Shown here piece by piece: positions 1 through 9,109 of a stretch of 64,000 nucleotides of DNA. A program made the position numbers and the translations under genes. The notes beneath the pieces were generated by a model. That model searched no databases. It was given only the letters and a program-made list of their open reading frames with translations, and was not told the origin of the DNA. Position 1 is the first letter of the stretch, and each line of letters opens with the position of its first letter. Origin of the DNA: CAZPUI01 sp964415525 (GTDB taxonomy: Bacteria > Acidobacteriota > Holophagae > Holophagales > Holophagaceae). The stretch covers positions 1 through 64,000 of the forward strand of contig CAYQAS010000006.1 of NCBI GenBank assembly GCA_964415525.1, written 5' to 3'.

Positions 1-310
1 GGTGGCCGCAAAGGACGAGGACAGCAGCGTCGTCGGCAAGAAGACCAAGGCCAAGGTGGTGAAGAACAAGGTCGCGCCGCCCCTCAAGGTCGCCACCTTC
101 GACATCATGTATGGCGAGGGCATCAGCCGCACCAGCGAGCTGGTGGAACTCGGCACCCAGCTGGAGATCATCCAGAAGAGCGGCTCCTGGTACAGCTACA
201 AGGAGAGCCGCCTGGGTCAGGGCGCCGAGAACGTGAAGAAGCTCTTCCTCGATAACCCCGAGCTGGCGGACGAGGTCGAGGCCCAGATCCGGGCGAAGCT
301 CGGGCTCTGA
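1..310 (+). CDS. recA: RecA recombinase, C-terminal fragment (5' end outside window)
   Basis: This is the end of a RecA recombinase, the ATPase that pairs homologous DNA and triggers the SOS response. Visible are the KVVKNKVAPP segment and the MYGEGISRTSELVELG segment of the RecA core, then the GSWYSY and LGQGAENVKKLF segments of the C-terminal domain. The fragment ends with a moderately charged tail. The Walker A and B motifs lie upstream of the window. The reading frame is open from the first complete codon at position 2, and the GTG there is not a start. A strong hairpin follows the stop codon. Confidence 0.96.
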   Translation, partial: VAAKDEDSSVVGKKTKAKVVKNKVAPPLKVATFDIMYGEGISRTSELVELGTQLEIIQKSGSWYSYKESRLGQGAENVKKLFLDNPELADEVEAQIRAKLGL

Positions 311-328
311 TCGTTATCAGACGGATGT

Positions 329-365
329 GAAGTGGGCGGATCGCGTTATGCGATCCGCCCACTTC
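329..365. terminator. Hairpin terminator between recA and alr
   Basis: A perfect 16-bp stem (329-344 with 350-365) closes a 5-nt GTTAT loop 18 bases after the recA stop. There is no long T-run on the plus side. The stem lies between two convergent genes and could end transcription from both. Confidence 0.8.
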
Positions 366-435
366 GTTCGGACATGCATTCGAAGGGGCGGGGTCTGGAA
401 GGTTCTCGTGGTGGAGTACCTCCTCCCGGTTTGCC

Positions 436-1572
436 TCAGCGGTGGACCCGCGGCACTCGGGTATTGATGGCAGTGAGCACTTCGTAGGGAATGGTGTTCG
501 CCCAGGCCGCGAGCTCTTCCACAGTGATCCGGGTGTCCCCCGCGCCGCCGATGAGGATCACCTCGTCGCCGTTGTGGGCGCTGGCGGTGCCGAGGTCCAC
601 CATCAGTTGGTCCATGCAGATGGTACCGACCTGCGGCAGCCGCTCGTTCCCGATCAGCACCTGTGCGTGGTTCGACATGGCGCGGAAGTAACCATCGCCG
701 TAGCCCACAGGCACGGTCACGACTCGAGTGTCGCGGCTTGGCGTCCAGGTGGAGCCGTAGCTCACGGGGTGCCCCGCCTTCACGACCTTGAAATACACGA
801 CCCGGCTCTTCCAGGCCAGGGCGGGCTGAACGGCGACGGTATGGGTTACGTGGGGCGATGGATAGACGCCGTACAGGAGGATGCCGGGGCGCACCAAGTC
901 GAAGGTGGCTTCCGGCAACTGCAGTACCGCGGCACTGTTGGCCATGTGGCGCATGGGGGCCGGAAGGCCGCGCCGCTCGTAGAAGCGCAGCACCTCCTGG
1001 AATCGCTCCAGCTGCAGGTGTGCATGGCTGAGGTCGGCGGCATCGGCATTGGCGAAATGGCTGTAGATGCCTTCGACATCCACGTGCGTGCAGCGCAGGC
1101 TGGCTTCCAGCAGGGCCTCGGCGCTGTACCAGTGGATACCCACACGCTCCATGCCGGTGTCGATCTTGAGGTGCACCTTCGCGCGGCGTCCCAGTTGCCG
1201 CGCGGTCTCATCGATCTGTTCCAGGCGGCCCACGCTCGAGGCGGAGAGCATGAGGTCGTGCTCGATGAACTGGGGGATCTGATCTCCCCAGATGCCGCCC
1301 AGGACGAGGATCGGCGCGGCGATGCCGAGGTTGCGCAGGAGGATGCCCTCCTCCAGCATCGCCACCCCCACACAGTCCGCCAGATGCGCCAGGGCTCGGG
1401 TGACCTCCACCAGTCCATGGCCGTAGGCGTTCGCCTTCACCACCAGCATCACTTTCGCCGGAGCCACCCGCGCCCGGATGGCCGCGAGGTTTGCCTTCAG
1501 CTGGGTGAGATCCACCTCCGCCCAGGTCGCGCGCAGGCTGTCGTCGGAGATGGTGGGCTCGAGGATGGGCAT
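436..1572 (-). CDS. alr: Alanine racemase
   Basis: This PLP enzyme interconverts L- and D-alanine for peptidoglycan. It is 378 aa, normal for the family. The PLP lysine is K46 in VVKANAYGHG, and the second catalytic base is Y291 in VPVGYGDGY. The IDTGMERVG and NSAAVL segments are also typical. It starts about 30 bases after the isoaspartyl peptidase stop on the same strand, so the two are probably co-transcribed. The ATG at 1572 is the natural start. Confidence 0.96.
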   Translation of the reverse strand: MPILEPTISDDSLRATWAEVDLTQLKANLAAIRARVAPAKVMLVVKANAYGHGLVEVTRALAHLADCVGVAMLEEGILLRNLGIAAPILVLGGIWGDQIPQFIEHDLMLSASSVGRLEQIDETARQLGRRAKVHLKIDTGMERVGIHWYSAEALLEASLRCTHVDVEGIYSHFANADAADLSHAHLQLERFQEVLRFYERRGLPAPMRHMANSAAVLQLPEATFDLVRPGILLYGVYPSPHVTHTVAVQPALAWKSRVVYFKVVKAGHPVSYGSTWTPSRDTRVVTVPVGYGDGYFRAMSNHAQVLIGNERLPQVGTICMDQLMVDLGTASAHNGDEVILIGGAGDTRITVEELAAWANTIPYEVLTAINTRVPRVHR

Positions 1573-1602
1573 GGCTCAGAGTGTACCGTCCGCCGAAGAG
1601 GC

Positions 1603-2562
1603 CTACTCCCCTTCGTAGAGCTTCACTGCTTGAGTGCCGTCGCTCTTCTTGAAGCCCCGGAACATCCCCTTGGTATTGAAGGGCAGGGTGACGTTGCCCT
1701 TGGCGTCCAGGGCGATGAGACCGCCATCGCCACCGAGCTGCTTGACCTTCGCGAGGGTGCGTTCCGCGGCCTTGAAGAGCGGTGTCTTGGCGTATTCCAT
1801 CTGCGCGGCGATGTCGTGGGCCACGGCGCTGCGGATGAAAAACTCGCCCCAGCCCGTGCAGGAGACGGCGCAGGTGGCGTTATCGGCCCAGGTGCCCGCG
1901 CCGATCACCGGAGAATCCCCCACCCGGCCCCAGCGTTTCAGCATCATGCCGCCGGTGGAAGTGGCCGCCGCCAGGTTGCCGCTCTGATCGAGGGCCACGG
2001 CGCCGACGGTGCCGCGCGGTTCCGTGGGCTTGTCCTTCTCCTTGGCCTTCAGGTAGGCCTTCCAGCGGTCCTCGGTTCGGAAGTATTCGTTCGGAACGAA
2101 GGTCACGCCATGCAGCTTGCCGAAGGCCTCGGCACCTTCGCCCATCAGCATCACGTGGGGACTCTTCTCCATCACCAGACGGGCGAGGCCGATGGGGTTC
2201 TTCACGTGCTGAAGTCCAGCCACGGCCCCGGCGGCCTTCGTGCGGCCATCCATGATGGAGGCATCCAGCTCGTGCCGTCCCTCCGAGGTCATCACGGCCC
2301 CCTTGCCGGCGTTGAATAGGGGGTTGTCCTCCAGGGAGCGCACCGCCGCCTCCGCCGCATCCAGGGCTGATCCACCCTTGGCCAGGACGGTGTAGCCGGC
2401 CTGCATGGCGACTTCTAGACCTGCCCGGGACGCCTTGTCCTGCTCGGGCGAGAGGCGTTCCTTGAGGATCGTGCCGGCGCCGCCGTGAACCGCCAGGGCG
2501 AAGGGCTTCGGCGTCTGGGCCAGCAGGGCACAGGGGACGAGGGCAAGACAGACCAGCCGCAT
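1603..2562 (-). CDS. Secreted isoaspartyl peptidase / L-asparaginase (Ntn hydrolase)
   Basis: A plant-type asparaginase (Asparaginase_2, IaaA/EcAIII family) that cleaves beta-aspartyl peptides or asparagine. The chosen ATG at 2562 gives 319 aa beginning with a short signal peptide (MRLVCLALVPCALLAQ) and has a GGAG ribosome site upstream; a longer in-frame extension to 2724 has no support. HGGAG lies near residues 26-30. The autocleavage and nucleophile threonine is T185 in PRGTVGAVALD, followed by a TSTGG segment. The family matures by cutting before this Thr into alpha and beta subunits. It leads the alr transcript, consistent with amino-acid or peptide salvage from the periplasm. Confidence 0.92.
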   Translation of the reverse strand: MRLVCLALVPCALLAQTPKPFALAVHGGAGTILKERLSPEQDKASRAGLEVAMQAGYTVLAKGGSALDAAEAAVRSLEDNPLFNAGKGAVMTSEGRHELDASIMDGRTKAAGAVAGLQHVKNPIGLARLVMEKSPHVMLMGEGAEAFGKLHGVTFVPNEYFRTEDRWKAYLKAKEKDKPTEPRGTVGAVALDQSGNLAAATSTGGMMLKRWGRVGDSPVIGAGTWADNATCAVSCTGWGEFFIRSAVAHDIAAQMEYAKTPLFKAAERTLAKVKQLGGDGGLIALDAKGNVTLPFNTKGMFRGFKKSDGTQAVKLYEGE

Positions 2563-2718
2563 GGGGGCTCCAGAGAATGCCTCATGGTAGAAGGTTCCGC
2601 CGAGCTGACGCACGTCACCCAACCTCGCGCATTTGGCTACGCACCCTGGAATCCAGGACTTTCGTCCCGATTCGCGCCAGATCGCAAGATGCGACAAGGT
2701 TTTTTTGGCCAAATGGAG

Positions 2719-2737
2719 TTGCACTTCTATTGCACTT
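2719..2737. promoter_or_regulatory. Paired TTGCACTT direct repeats upstream of the peptidase/alr operon
   Basis: TTGCACTT occurs at 2719-2726 and again at 2730-2737, one helical turn apart, in the 290-bp region between the peptidase start and the tRNA gene. A short C5/G5 inverted repeat (2740-2744 with 2751-2755) lies next to it. This spacing is operator-like, but no regulator can be named and no clear -35/-10 pair was identified. Confidence 0.3.
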
Positions 2738-2816
2738 TTCCCCCGTGTCAGGGGGGCAAAATTACCTTGAAACCAGATCTGTCGGGCTGGTCATGAAAGA
2801 TCGAGATGACAGCACA

Positions 2817-2846
2817 AAGCCCCGTGGCTCAAGGCACTCGGGGCTT
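2817..2846 (-). terminator. Terminator of tRNA-Arg
   Basis: An 8-bp stem AAGCCCCG/CGGGGCTT (2817-2824 with 2839-2846) lies just beyond the 3' end of the minus-strand tRNA. It runs into a TTT in the minus-strand direction. Confidence 0.65.
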
Positions 2847-2852
2847 CCATGC

Positions 2853-2929
2853 TGGTGGTCCTGGGCAGACTCGAACTGCCGACCTACCGCTTAGGAGGCG
2901 GTTGCTCTATCCACCTGAGCTACAGGACC
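2853..2929 (-). tRNA. tRNA-Arg, anticodon CCT
   Basis: The minus strand folds as a complete cloverleaf. The acceptor stem GGTCCTG/CAGGACC is at 2923-2929 with 2857-2863. The D-arm is GCTC/GAGC. The anticodon stem ACCGC/GCGGT holds loop CTCCTAA with anticodon CCT, which reads AGG. The T-arm is GGCAG/CTGCC with TTCGAGT. The discriminator is A and the CCA end is encoded (2853-2855). Confidence 0.96.
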
Positions 2930-3022
2930 GGTGCCGCCTTGGGCGGAACGCCATTCTGCCACGGTGGGACGCAGGGCTCCAGGCTTCATGGCTCATGCGC
3001 TACCATGGGTGGAGAGCTGCTC

Positions 3023-4819
3023 ATGTCCCAGGATCCCACTTCCATTGGTCGGTATCAGATCCAGCGCGTCCTCGGACAAGGCGCGATGGGGACGGTCTAT
3101 CTGGCGATGGATCCGCTGCTCAAGCGCCTGGTGGCAATCAAGGTGATCCACGCCAAGGGCAGCGATCTGCAACAGACGCTGGAGCGTTTTCAGCGGGAAG
3201 CGGAGATCTCCGCTCGGCTGAATCATCCCAACGTCGTCACGGTCTATGACGTGGGCACGGATGCCCTCATGGGACCGTTCATGGCCATGGAGTTCGTGGA
3301 CGGCACGAGCCTCTCCAAGCTCATTCGTATCGGCCTGTCGGTGGAAGCGGGGATGCGCCTGCTGGTGCAGGGCATGGGCGCTTTGAAGGCGGCCCATGAC
3401 TCGGGCATCGTCCATCGGGACATCAAGCCGGACAACATCCTGGTGAGCCACGACGGGCGTTTCAAGCTCATGGACTTCGGCATCGCCCGCCGGGACGAAT
3501 CCCACCTGACCCAGGCGGGCATGATCTTCGGCACGCCATCCTTCACGGCCCCTGAACTGCTCACAGGCGGGGAAGCCTCCCGTTCGAGCGACTGCTACGC
3601 GTTTGCCGTCACGGCCTTCGAGGTGGTCACGGGCCGATTGCCCTACACCGGCTCCAGCGTGGGCAGCACGCTCTACCGGATCGTGCATGACCCGCCGACT
3701 TTCCCCGTTGGCACCCGCTCCTATGTGGAGGACGTCTTCCGCAAGGCCCTGGCCAAGAAGCCTGCGGAGCGGTTTCCCGATCTCCCCTCTTTCATGGCAG
3801 CCCTCGTGGAGGCCCTGGATTTTGGTGAGGAGGTCAAGCTCAAGCTCCTGGCCTACATCACTGGGGATCAACCCTTCCCGCCGACACAGCCCATGGATCG
3901 GGGCATTCCGGTCGTGCGGCCCGTGTCGGGCGCCATCGATGCGACGGAGATGCTTCAGGCGCCCCGTGCCACGGGTGCCTTTGGCGAGGTATTGCCGACG
4001 GTGATGACGATCCGAGAGGCACCCGCGCCTGAGCCTCTAGAGGAATCGCCCGCCACCCAGTTGATGCCCCTCGAAGCAAAGGCCCCGGGCACCGTCCTGA
4101 TGCCCTCAGAGGCTCCCGTGGAGCCACTGGTGGTCATGTCCACGGAACCCACCGGCGCACAGCCCACGATGCTGATGCCCGCGGAGGAAGCACCCCCACC
4201 CGATCCGGTTCGCGAGACTCGGCCAAAACCCCCGATTCCCGCCCCAGCACCCGCGAAGGTGCCCGCCACGGCCTCTCTGGCTGCTGGCCGAGGACTTCCG
4301 AGCTCTCGCTGGATCTGGATCTCGGTTGCGGCCGTGGTGCTCGTGGGGGGGGGACTCGCGGTCTTCCTCGGTCGGCGTGGTCCTTCTGAACTGCGGATCC
4401 AGGTCAACCCGGTCGGAGCCAAGGTGCTCGTGGACGGCGCCCATGTTGGCTCCGCCCCCGTGCAGGTGCGCGTGGCGCGTGGCGAAGAGCCGCTGGTGCA
4501 GGTGGCCCAGGAGGGTTTTCTCTCGCAGGAGCAGCGCGCGTCCAGGGGGCAGACGGAGATGCGCTTCACCCTGGAGCGGAAGTCTGTATCCACTGGGTCC
4601 ACGGTGGATGTGCTGACGGATCCCGACGGTGCCGAAGTCTTCCTGGATGGCACCTCCATGGGCCACACGCCGCTCAAGGGGCTCGCCCTGCCGAAGGACG
4701 GCACACCCAAGTTGGAGCTGCGTCGAGAGGGTTACGAGGTCCACTCCATGCAGGTGGACAAGGACATGCCGTTCCCCGAGATGATCACCCTCACGCCCCT
4801 TCGTCGCGGCAGGCGCTAG
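3023..4819 (+). CDS. Membrane Ser/Thr protein kinase with two PEGA domains
   Basis: A bacterial Hanks-type (PknB-like) kinase of 598 aa. The kinase domain covers about residues 10-285, with the glycine loop LGQGAMGTV, ATP lysine K40 in VAIKV, catalytic HRDIKPDN (D133), DFG at 151-153 and GTPSFTAPE in the activation segment. A Pro/Ala-rich linker follows, then one membrane segment at about 431-451 (WIWISVAAVVLVGGG). Two outside PEGA repeats follow at about 455-520 and 525-596 (VLVDGAHVG, VFLDGTSMG). The ATG at 3023 is chosen because GGAGAG lies 6 bases upstream and the protein then starts just before the kinase fold. Its stop overlaps that of the convergent dehydrogenase gene. Confidence 0.95.
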   Translation: MSQDPTSIGRYQIQRVLGQGAMGTVYLAMDPLLKRLVAIKVIHAKGSDLQQTLERFQREAEISARLNHPNVVTVYDVGTDALMGPFMAMEFVDGTSLSKLIRIGLSVEAGMRLLVQGMGALKAAHDSGIVHRDIKPDNILVSHDGRFKLMDFGIARRDESHLTQAGMIFGTPSFTAPELLTGGEASRSSDCYAFAVTAFEVVTGRLPYTGSSVGSTLYRIVHDPPTFPVGTRSYVEDVFRKALAKKPAERFPDLPSFMAALVEALDFGEEVKLKLLAYITGDQPFPPTQPMDRGIPVVRPVSGAIDATEMLQAPRATGAFGEVLPTVMTIREAPAPEPLEESPATQLMPLEAKAPGTVLMPSEAPVEPLVVMSTEPTGAQPTMLMPAEEAPPPDPVRETRPKPPIPAPAPAKVPATASLAAGRGLPSSRWIWISVAAVVLVGGGLAVFLGRRGPSELRIQVNPVGAKVLVDGAHVGSAPVQVRVARGEEPLVQVAQEGFLSQEQRASRGQTEMRFTLERKSVSTGSTVDVLTDPDGAEVFLDGTSMGHTPLKGLALPKDGTPKLELRREGYEVHSMQVDKDMPFPEMITLTPLRRGRR

Positions 4820-5970
4820 AGCGCGTTCGTCAAGATCTCGATCCGTTCCTCGGCGGTGAGGGCAATCGGGTTGCCCTGCATGGAATTCGTTCGGGCGGCC
4901 TGATCTGCCAGAGCAGATAGGTGTGGGGCGCCCACCCCAAAGTGGGACAGGCGCGGGAGGTTGAGGCGCTGAGAGAACTCCACGAGCCACGCCAACCCAT
5001 CCTCGGCCTTTGCCCCAGGACGGCCCGTGAGGAGTCTCGCCAATTCCTCCATCCGGCCAAGGGCGGGATGCTGCGGTGCTCGCCTCTGCAAGGCCCGCAG
5101 GTTGACGGTCAGAACTTCGGGCAGGAGGGCGGCGCAGAGGGCGCCGTGGGGGGCGTGAAACCGCCCGCCCAGGGGCGCGGCGAAGCCATGCACGGCGCCG
5201 AGGCGGGCGCCCGTGAGGGCCAATCCTCCACAGAGACTGGCAAATGCCATGGCCTCCCGGGCTTCCGCATCCTGTCCATTCGCGAAGGCTCGAGGCAGGG
5301 CCCAGGTCACGCGAGGGATGGCCTCCCGGCAGAATGCATCGGTGAGCGGGGTTGCCGCGGGGCTGAGGAAGGGCTCGATCAGCTGCGTGAGGGCATCCAT
5401 TCCCGTCGCTACCGTCAGTTCCGGCGGCATGTCGTGGGTGAGGAGGGGATCCACCAGGGCAGCATTGGGCAGCATCCAAGGATGGCGCAGGCTTACCTTG
5501 ACGCCATGATCAGGCACGCCGAGCACCGCGTTGCGGGTGACCTCGCTGCCGGTCCCGGCGGTGGTTGGCAGGGCGACCACGGGCAGCGGGCGGGCGGTCA
5601 GGGGCTGGTTATCGCCGACGACTTCCAGATAGTGCAGGGCATCCTCTGGCTGGATCGCGAGGGCGGCGACGGCCTTGCCCGCATCCAAGACACTGCCGCC
5701 CCCCATGGCCACGACGACATCGATCCTGGCCTCCCTGACCCGCTGGACGCCGTTCCTGGCGTCATCCACGTTGGGTTCGCCCTTCACGGACCAGACTTCG
5801 ATATGGGCGCCGGCGGCCTCGAGGGCGCTCCGCAGGGCTACGGCGCACTCGGGACGGGAGCCGGTCACCAGCAGCACGCGCCGCCCCAGGGCGAGCACGG
5901 TGGACGGGGCCTCCGCCGCCACGCCGGGACCGAAAGCGATGGACTGGGCGGTGGCGAAGCCCCAGCGCAT
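4816..5970 (-). CDS. Iron-containing alcohol dehydrogenase
   Basis: A group III (Fe-ADH) oxidoreductase of 384 aa that would interconvert alcohols and aldehydes with NAD(P). The family pattern is clear: the GGGSVLDAGKA nucleotide-binding motif, the PTTAGTGSEVTRNAV segment, and metal-binding histidines in HGFAAPLGGRFHAPHGAL. The substrate cannot be read from sequence. The start at 5970 overlaps the upstream gene's stop by one base (TGATG), which suggests translational coupling. The C-terminus overlaps the kinase stop. Confidence 0.93.
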   Translation of the reverse strand: MRWGFATAQSIAFGPGVAAEAPSTVLALGRRVLLVTGSRPECAVALRSALEAAGAHIEVWSVKGEPNVDDARNGVQRVREARIDVVVAMGGGSVLDAGKAVAALAIQPEDALHYLEVVGDNQPLTARPLPVVALPTTAGTGSEVTRNAVLGVPDHGVKVSLRHPWMLPNAALVDPLLTHDMPPELTVATGMDALTQLIEPFLSPAATPLTDAFCREAIPRVTWALPRAFANGQDAEAREAMAFASLCGGLALTGARLGAVHGFAAPLGGRFHAPHGALCAALLPEVLTVNLRALQRRAPQHPALGRMEELARLLTGRPGAKAEDGLAWLVEFSQRLNLPRLSHFGVGAPHLSALADQAARTNSMQGNPIALTAEERIEILTNAL

Positions 5971-6266
5971 CAGCGACCCGGAGTCAGGTTGGTGTACCGC
6001 ACGGCGTGGCGGCGCTCCGCCTGGAGCGGCTCCACTTGATCCTTCCACGTAAGGTAGTGAGGGGTCTCGCGATGGGCGGCGTGGGCCTCAGGGGAGGCCC
6101 AGACCTCCACCAGGGTGAAGCGGGTGGGTTCGTCCTCCTGCTGGAGCACCTCGAAGAGAAGGCAGCCCGGTTCCTGGTGGCTGCCGAGGGCGTTGGCATG
6201 GGTGATCGCCTTGAATGCCTCGATGGCATCGGGACGGACGTGGATGTGGACGCTGAAGGTGGGCAT
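5970..6266 (-). CDS. Small antibiotic biosynthesis monooxygenase (ABM) fold protein
   Basis: A 98-aa single-domain ABM/dimeric alpha-beta barrel protein. The N-terminus MPTFSVHIHVRPDAIEAF, the central GCLLFEVLQ and FTLVEVW strands, and the AHRETPHYLTW segment are typical of YgiN/LsrG-like proteins, which act as quinol or small-metabolite oxygenases or isomerases. The ATG at 6266 has GGAG upstream; a longer upstream frame looks non-coding. It is coupled to the Fe-ADH gene, so both may act on the same aldehyde or quinone substrate (inference). Confidence 0.85.
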   Translation of the reverse strand: MPTFSVHIHVRPDAIEAFKAITHANALGSHQEPGCLLFEVLQQEDEPTRFTLVEVWASPEAHAAHRETPHYLTWKDQVEPLQAERRHAVRYTNLTPGR

Positions 6267-6329
6267 GGGGTACTCCGAGGGAACTCCCGAAGGGTACACC
6301 GGCGTGCTGGTCCTCATGGCGGGGACGGG

Positions 6330-7808
6330 ATGGACGAAACGAGGGGCATGTCCCGGCGCAGTACCCAGCCCTCTGCCTTGCTCATCCTGCTCTGCATCGT
6401 GGGGTCCGCCCTCGTGGCGGTGCTGGTGACGAGCTTTGGGAACCTCAATGCCTTTGATAGCCAGGGGCTGCCCACCGCGAACCGAACCCTCAATCAGTTC
6501 ACCGCGGTGATGCTCACTTGCATTGCCCTCATCGTTCCCCTCACCTCCAACCTCTACACTCCGAGGTTGGTAAGGCTCTACGCGACCCATCCCTTGCTGG
6601 TGGTTGGACTGGGGGTGCTCATCCTCAGTCATATCCTGAGCCTCTCCATCAACTTTTTCCCCCCCGGTCATCGGGCCCATCACCCTCTGATTCTTGCAAT
6701 AAGCGGGTGCTATTTACTGGTGATGGCCGGTGCGCTGCCTTTCCTCTACGGCATCAGCCAGTTCCTCCGCCCGAGCTACTTCATGCCGATGCTGACTCGG
6801 AAGGGCGTCGCGGACCTCAAGGCACTCCGGGGGCGGGTCAAAGTCACGCAGGCAGGGGACTTCTTCGACACCGTGGATGTGCTCACCAACCTCGCATTGA
6901 CGGGGATGGGCCGGGGTGACCGCCAACTGGTGCTGCTTTCACTCCAGGCCTTCCACGTTTTGTTGATGGAAACCATTGCCGTCGGCGTTACCCATCCAGG
7001 CCTCTGGTCAGCCGTGCGTCCCCGCTTTGTGCCTGGGCTCGCCCGGGAAGGACAGGCCTACCTCACGCGAGAGGGCATCTGGCCTGAGGGCTACCTGCTG
7101 GCCCAGACCCTCAAGGTGCTGGAGTCGGCCAACCGCAGGCAGCACGAGATCGTGGCGGAGTTGGCCGGGCAGCTCGTGGAAACCTGCGAATTGGCGGTGG
7201 GGTTTGGGCGGGAAACGGTGGTGGAACTGCACATGATGGCCTTCAATTCGCTCATGCGGGAGGCCTTGGACGAGAAGGATCTGCGTCGTTTCCAGAACCT
7301 CTCGTATCACTACCGGTTGCTGGTGGAGGCCCTGCGGGACATTCCCCAGCGCATGCACGAGGCGGCCCAGAACCTCATCCATTACGGCCGGGTGGCCTCT
7401 CGGGAGAAGCTTCACTTCGGTTTCGAGACGGTGATCTACGATCTTGGCGAGCTGATCCTCAGCCTGGGGCGCTACCGCGAAGCCGCCGCCATCGAACTGC
7501 TGGAGGTCTGGGTCGGCCCCCTCTGGCAGGAGTGCCTCGACAATCCAGCCCTGCGCAAAGTGGCTTGGCGCACTTTAGCCCGCACTTACTGGGAGGTGAA
7601 GGCCCTCGGGCTGGAGCAACTTACTTCTGCCATTTACTGGCGGTATTTGTCCGACCGGGCGGTCCACCAGGAGCAGCTTGAGATCCTGCTGGAAGAGAAT
7701 CGGGAACTGCATTTCGAGTTCAACGACCGCTTGATGCGCTTCGCACACGTCTCCCCTGCCGCGGTGGAACTCGCCCAGGACTTCCTGATGCGAGGGGAAG
7801 AGGAATAG
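6330..7808 (+). CDS. Predicted membrane protein, DUF2254-like
   Basis: About 492 aa. The N-terminus carries four likely membrane segments (ILLCIVGSALVAVLV, VMLTCIALIVPL, LLVVGLGVLILSHILSL, LILAISGCYLLVMAG). A long soluble helical domain rich in Leu, Glu and Arg follows. The SNLYTPRLVRLY motif resembles DUF2254 membrane proteins, whose function is unknown. The start at 6330 (GGGGA upstream) is uncertain; ATG 6348 is an alternative. The gene diverges from the ABM/ADH pair over only 63 bp, and its stop codon directly abuts the convergent glycerate kinase stop. Confidence 0.7.
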   Translation: MDETRGMSRRSTQPSALLILLCIVGSALVAVLVTSFGNLNAFDSQGLPTANRTLNQFTAVMLTCIALIVPLTSNLYTPRLVRLYATHPLLVVGLGVLILSHILSLSINFFPPGHRAHHPLILAISGCYLLVMAGALPFLYGISQFLRPSYFMPMLTRKGVADLKALRGRVKVTQAGDFFDTVDVLTNLALTGMGRGDRQLVLLSLQAFHVLLMETIAVGVTHPGLWSAVRPRFVPGLAREGQAYLTREGIWPEGYLLAQTLKVLESANRRQHEIVAELAGQLVETCELAVGFGRETVVELHMMAFNSLMREALDEKDLRRFQNLSYHYRLLVEALRDIPQRMHEAAQNLIHYGRVASREKLHFGFETVIYDLGELILSLGRYREAAAIELLEVWVGPLWQECLDNPALRKVAWRTLARTYWEVKALGLEQLTSAIYWRYLSDRAVHQEQLEILLEENRELHFEFNDRLMRFAHVSPAAVELAQDFLMRGEEE

Positions 7809-8657
7809 TCATTCGACTTCGAAGGTGACCGTGTCGAAGAGGGCCGCCGCCGCTTCCCAGCCTTCGCCCCGGCAGCCGAAGTGCCCGTGGACGGGAAGCC
7901 CGAGGGCACGGGCGCGGCGCGCGACCACCGCCGGGAGTTTTCCCTCGAGGGTGGTGCCATCCAGTCTGCCCTCGCCGGTGAGGACCGCCTCACAGCCTTG
8001 ACAGGCGCTGTCGAACGCGACGGCATTCAGGGTGGCTCCCGCACCGTCCACCAGCTCGGCACCCAGGGCCAGGAGTCTGGCGCCGAGTCCGCCTGCGGCA
8101 CCGGTTCGGGGACCCGAAGGCAGGTTCAGTTCCGCGAGACGGTGTTCCAGGATGGGGAGATCTTCAGGCCGGGCACCCTTCTGAGGCCCAAAGCGACGGG
8201 CGGCCGCTTCCAGCGGCGTGGTCACGTCGCAGAACACCGTTGTCGGTGGAAGGCTGAATCGCGGCCAGTCCCGGCCCCCATCCACCGTGGCGCTGCCGCC
8301 AAGGCCGATCCACAGGCGGGGGGCCGAGGCGAAGGCGGCGATGAGCTCCCCGAGACCGCGGCTGCTCGCGACGAGAGGATCGAGCCGGTCCAATCCCGCG
8401 AGGCCGATCACCTGGGCGCACTCCAGGGCCACCGTGCCATCCGGCAGCAGGAGGACCGGCACGTCTCGCAGCCGGCCGAAAGGATCCGCTGCGGGATGCC
8501 AGGCGAGGTCGCCCCCCAATGCCGTTTGCAGGCACTCCAGGAATCCATCGCCGCCATCGGAAAGGGGCAGCAGGCGGTCCTGCGGGCCTGCCAGGAATCG
8601 CGCGGCCTCCAGGGGGGTGCGGGTGCCCTTGAAGGCCGTGGGGGCGATCAGGCGCAC
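7809..8657 (-). CDS. Glycerate kinase (GckA/GlxK type), short form
   Basis: It phosphorylates D-glycerate with ATP. Family motifs seen are APTAFKGTRTPLEAA at the start, LSDGGDGFLE, WIGLGGSATVDGG, FGPQKGA, GAAGGLGARLLALGAEL and LTGEGRLDG. At 282 aa it is clearly shorter than usual GlxK-type enzymes (about 370-380 aa), with internal segments trimmed rather than an end missing. The GTG start at 8657 lies inside the upstream MauE-like gene (10-base overlap). It is the last gene of a four-gene overlapping operon. Confidence 0.88.
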   Translation of the reverse strand: MRLIAPTAFKGTRTPLEAARFLAGPQDRLLPLSDGGDGFLECLQTALGGDLAWHPAADPFGRLRDVPVLLLPDGTVALECAQVIGLAGLDRLDPLVASSRGLGELIAAFASAPRLWIGLGGSATVDGGRDWPRFSLPPTTVFCDVTTPLEAAARRFGPQKGARPEDLPILEHRLAELNLPSGPRTGAAGGLGARLLALGAELVDGAGATLNAVAFDSACQGCEAVLTGEGRLDGTTLEGKLPAVVARRARALGLPVHGHFGCRGEGWEAAAALFDTVTFEVE

Positions 8658-9109
8658 GATTCGTCGCCCTTGCGTCGAGCCAGGAGGATTTGTGCTGCCA
8701 ACAGGAGCATCCCGAGGTCCCGCAGGATGGTCCAGCGCATGTCCCGCAGCTTCTCGTCCTGGGTCTTCACGCTCCCCGCAGTGCGGAAGCAGCCACAGTC
8801 CACGGGGTGCCGACGGGCCAGATTGATGGAGAGGGCGCAGATGAAAGCCAGGAGCAGCGTGCCGATCCAGAGGGCCGCTGCCCGCACCTTTACGCCGAGG
8901 CAGAGGGCGAGGCCCGCCAACACTTCCAGCCAGGGCAGGGCGAGGGCAAGGGGATGGATGCTCCAGCCTGGGAACAGGCCATAGGCCCAGATGGATTTGG
9001 CGAAGCCCGGTGGATCCAGGAGCTTCGGCAGGGCAGCGGCGACGAAGAGCGCGCCCAGTGCGATCTGGCAACGCACGGTGAGCCAGGGGTGGTGCAGCCA
9101 GGGCCTCAT
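8648..9109 (-). CDS. MauE/DoxX-family membrane protein
   Basis: A 153-aa membrane protein with four hydrophobic segments and the family signature LPKLLDPPGFAKSI near the start. After the third segment lies a PVDCGCF motif, the paired cysteines typical of MauE-type redox membrane proteins that support disulfide or cofactor maturation. Its ATG overlaps the rhodanese stop (ATGA) and its end overlaps the kinase gene. A link to the periplasmic rhodanese is plausible from this coupling. Confidence 0.85.
   Translation of the reverse strand: MRPWLHHPWLTVRCQIALGALFVAAALPKLLDPPGFAKSIWAYGLFPGWSIHPLALALPWLEVLAGLALCLGVKVRAAALWIGTLLLAFICALSINLARRHPVDCGCFRTAGSVKTQDEKLRDMRWTILRDLGMLLLAAQILLARRKGDESCA

Noticed and set aside
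442..2319. A 625-codon open frame on the plus strand across alr and the peptidase gene
   Set aside because: It is antisense to two well-recognised genes, and its Gly/His/Arg-rich product has no family motifs; it is a high-GC shadow frame.
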